Positions 62,178-64,000 of a DNA stretch of 64,000 nt are shown here, piece by piece. Position numbers and translations under genes: made by a program. Every line of letters starts with the position of its first letter. The stretch's first letter is position 1. The stretch is from assembly GCF_039543225.1 (NCBI RefSeq), contig NZ_BAABJI010000001.1:1143193-1207192 (forward strand), read 5' to 3'. Under the pieces are notes generated by a model. The model made no database searches, was not told the DNA's origin, and was given only the letters and a program-made list of their open reading frames with translations. This DNA comes from Mucilaginibacter defluvii. Lineage in GTDB: Bacteria; Bacteroidota; Bacteroidia; Sphingobacteriales; Sphingobacteriaceae.

Positions 62178-62942
62178 ATGTTCAGTTTACAAAATAAAGT
62201 AGCGGTAATTACCGGCGGCGGCAGTGGTATCGGCAAAGCCATATCATTATTATTTGCCAAACAGGGTGCTGCGGTACATATTATCGAACTAAATACGGAC
62301 GCCGCAACTGATGTAGTTGCCGAGATAATAACCGCAGGTGGCAAGGCACAGGCCCATGCAGGTAATGTTACTGACCAGGCCGCGATAAGCGCCATATTCA
62401 ATGGTATTGGCAAAGTGGACATACTGGTAAACAACGCCGGCATTGCCCATGTAGGCAATCTGGAAAATACCGGCGAAGCTGATTTTGAACGCATTTTCCA
62501 GGTGAACGTAAAAGGCGCTTACAACTGCCTTTACGCTGCTGTACCGCTGATGAAACAGAACGGTGGCGGCGCTATACTAAACATGGCATCCATAGCTGCG
62601 CATGTGGGCATTACCGACAGGTTTGCCTATAGCATGAGCAAAGGGGCGATATTTGCCATGACCTTATCGGTAGCGCGCGATTACCTGAAAGATAACATCC
62701 GCTGCAACAGCATATCACCGGCGAGGGTGCATACGCCTTTTGTTGACGGTTTTATAGCCAAAAATTATCCGGATAACCAGGCCGAAATATTTGAGAAATT
62801 ATCCAAAAGCCAGCCCATCGGCCGGATGGCTAAACCGGATGAAATAGCTTCGCTGGCCTTGTACCTTTGTGCTGACGAAGCGGGCTTTACTACCGGTACC
62901 GATTACCCTATTGATGGTGGTTTTATTACGCTGAACAATTAA
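62178..62942 (+). CDS. SDR family oxidoreductase in the sugar-acid operon
   Basis: A 254-residue classical SDR. Motifs are VITGGGSGIGKAISLLFA, VDILVNNAGIAHVG, LNMASIAAH (catalytic Ser) and FAYSMSKGAIF (Tyr-x3-Lys). The C-terminus GTDYPIDGGFITLNN is typical. In the L-fucose pathway an SDR oxidises either L-fucose or 2-keto-3-deoxy-L-fuconate. Placement between the dehydratase and the FAH hydrolase favours the latter. The FAH gene starts 8 bases after its stop. Confidence 0.92.
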   Translation: MFSLQNKVAVITGGGSGIGKAISLLFAKQGAAVHIIELNTDAATDVVAEIITAGGKAQAHAGNVTDQAAISAIFNGIGKVDILVNNAGIAHVGNLENTGEADFERIFQVNVKGAYNCLYAAVPLMKQNGGGAILNMASIAAHVGITDRFAYSMSKGAIFAMTLSVARDYLKDNIRCNSISPARVHTPFVDGFIAKNYPDNQAEIFEKLSKSQPIGRMAKPDEIASLALYLCADEAGFTTGTDYPIDGGFITLNN

Positions 62943-62950
62943 TTTGATAT

Positions 62951-63808
62951 ATGAAATTAATAAGATACGGTGCCGCCGGTCACGAAAAAACCGGTGTACA
63001 GATTGATGGTGTTAACTACAGTACTGCCGGTTTCGGCAGCGACTATAACGAGCAGTTTTTTGAAGCAGGTGGTATCGAAGCGCTGGCTGCTTACCTGAAA
63101 GATAACCAGAATAAACTTGAAAAGATTGATGACAGTGAGCGTTTGGGAAGTCCGATTGCCCGTCCGTCAAAAATTGTATGTATTGGTTTGAACTATGCCG
63201 ATCACGCGCACGAAACCAATGCTCCGCTGCCACCCGAGCCGGTGATCTTTTTTAAGAGTACTACTTCGCTGGTTGGTCCGTATGATAATGTGGTGATTCC
63301 TAAAAATTCCGTAAAAACGGATTGGGAAGTGGAATTGGCAGTGGTTATCGGCAAAAAGGCATCGTACGTTGAAGAGGCCGATGCTGCTGATTACATAGCC
63401 GGTTATGTACTACACAACGACGTATCAGAACGGGAATTTCAATTAGAGCGTAACGGTACCTGGGATAAAGGCAAGGGCTGCGATACCTTTGCGCCGATGG
63501 GTCCGTTTTTGGCCACGCCGGATGAATTGGGTGATATCAATAACCTCAGCCTTTGGCTAAAGGTAAATGGCGAAATCATGCAAAACGGCAGTACTTCGAA
63601 CCTTATATTCAACATACCGTTCCTGGTATCATATGTAAGCCAGTTCATGACGTTGCTGCCCGGTGATGTTATCTCAACCGGTACACCTGCAGGGGTAGGC
63701 CTTGGCTTTAAGCCGCCGGTATATCTAAAGCCCGGCGATGTAATGGAACTCGGTATTGATGGTTTGGGTTCATCAAGGCAACTGGCAGTGGCTTATGAAA
63801 AAAATTGA
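62951..63808 (+). CDS. Fumarylacetoacetate hydrolase (FAH) family protein
   Basis: A 285-residue enzyme of the FAH/2,4-diketo-3-deoxyfuconate hydrolase group. Metal-binding stretches include KTDWEVELAVVIGKKASYVE and HNDVSEREFQLERNGTWDKG. The substrate loop is GDVISTGTPAGVGLGFKPP. In the non-phosphorylative L-fucose pathway such an enzyme cleaves 2,4-diketo-3-deoxy-L-fuconate to pyruvate and lactate. Its stop overlaps the next gene by 14 bases. Confidence 0.92.
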   Translation: MKLIRYGAAGHEKTGVQIDGVNYSTAGFGSDYNEQFFEAGGIEALAAYLKDNQNKLEKIDDSERLGSPIARPSKIVCIGLNYADHAHETNAPLPPEPVIFFKSTTSLVGPYDNVVIPKNSVKTDWEVELAVVIGKKASYVEEADAADYIAGYVLHNDVSEREFQLERNGTWDKGKGCDTFAPMGPFLATPDELGDINNLSLWLKVNGEIMQNGSTSNLIFNIPFLVSYVSQFMTLLPGDVISTGTPAGVGLGFKPPVYLKPGDVMELGIDGLGSSRQLAVAYEKN

Positions 63809-64000
63809 TTCGCACCAGCATTTCTGGCAGTATAACCCGGTAAAGGATGCCTGGATAACCGATGATATGTCGGTAATTCAACGCGATTTTTTACCTGATG
63901 ATCTTTTGCCTTTACTGCAGCATAACCAGATTGAAGGCTGCGTGGCGGTACAGGCTGATCAAAGTGAAGCAGAGAATAACCTGTTGCTTGGGTTGGCTAA
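63795..64000 (+). CDS. Amidohydrolase family lactonase (L-fuconolactonase-like), 3' end outside window
   Basis: Open from the ATG at 63795 to the window edge (about 68 codons). The N-terminus has the TIM-barrel metal motif DSHQHFW, then DDMSVIQRDFLPDDLLPLLQ and GCVAVQADQSEAENNLLLGL. This is typical of COG3618 amidohydrolases, including L-fuconolactonase and L-rhamnono-lactonase. It overlaps the FAH gene by 14 bases. The rest lies beyond the window. Confidence 0.88.
   Translation, partial: MKKIDSHQHFWQYNPVKDAWITDDMSVIQRDFLPDDLLPLLQHNQIEGCVAVQADQSEAENNLLLGLA

Noticed and set aside
1..64000. CRISPR array, tRNA or rRNA genes
   Set aside because: No regularly spaced repeats and no cloverleaf or rRNA-like segments were recognised by reading both strands.

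Overview
The window comes from a Bacteroidetes (Bacteroidota) chromosome, most likely family Sphingobacteriaceae and similar to Mucilaginibacter. The reasons are a GldC homologue, SusC-style outer-membrane barrels with CarboxypepD_reg-like domains, the TAnnTTTG type of -7 promoter box, the absence of obvious Shine-Dalgarno sequences, and a Gfo/Idh/MocA, GMC and DUF1080 sugar-oxidation cluster of the type common in this group. No rRNA, tRNA or CRISPR array was seen.

Layout. 1-9.9 kb: outer-membrane and membrane proteins of unknown role, PriA, protein-isoaspartate methyltransferase, SmpB, and an Nramp metal transporter fused to a universal stress domain, divergent from an Lrp/AsnC regulator. 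9.9-18.8 kb: a very AT-rich membrane gene, CutC, glycosylasparaginase, a WYL regulator, a dihydroorotase-type amidohydrolase, Nudix hydrolase, DEAD-box helicase, GldC and small membrane proteins. A 350-bp nested inverted-repeat region lies at 15.36-15.71 kb. 18.9-25.8 kb: a signalling operon of two hybrid histidine kinases around a CheR methyltransferase and a receiver-less CheB domain. 26.2-29.2 kb: Ogt, then CcmB, a carboxypeptidase-regulatory protein, CcmC and CcmD for haem export and cytochrome c maturation. 29.3-38.3 kb: glutamate dehydrogenase, a DUF255 thioredoxin-like protein, SlyD, a large outer-membrane barrel and a fatty-acid desaturase.

38.5-49.1 kb is a catabolic cluster: a GMC oxidoreductase with its small subunit, a haem c lipoprotein, two Gfo/Idh/MocA oxidoreductases, three TIM-barrel sugar isomerase/epimerases, a DUF1080 hydrolase and an MFS permease. 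Together they look like an oxidative (3-keto) route for breaking glycosides. 49.2-52.2 kb holds topoisomerase IB, an SDR, a di-haem cytochrome and a small conserved protein.

52.3-54.65 kb is the most unusual stretch. An IS1595-type transposase and a small partner gene are flanked by three candidate structured RNAs, two in tandem on the plus strand and one on the minus strand. Each has a long closing helix, internal hairpins and an intrinsic terminator. Each is preceded by a dyad whose right arm runs into a TAAYTTTA box. The minus-strand RNA may be a terminator/antiterminator leader for a 74-residue membrane protein.

54.65-59.0 kb: a HEAT-like protein, pirin, a peptidoglycan amidase with SH3 domains and a choice-of-anchor lipoprotein. 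59.1-64.0 kb: an AraC regulator divergent from a mutarotase, UxaA-type dehydratase, SDR, FAH-family hydrolase and the start of an amidohydrolase/lactonase. This order fits non-phosphorylative degradation of L-fucose or a related deoxysugar; the operon runs off the window.
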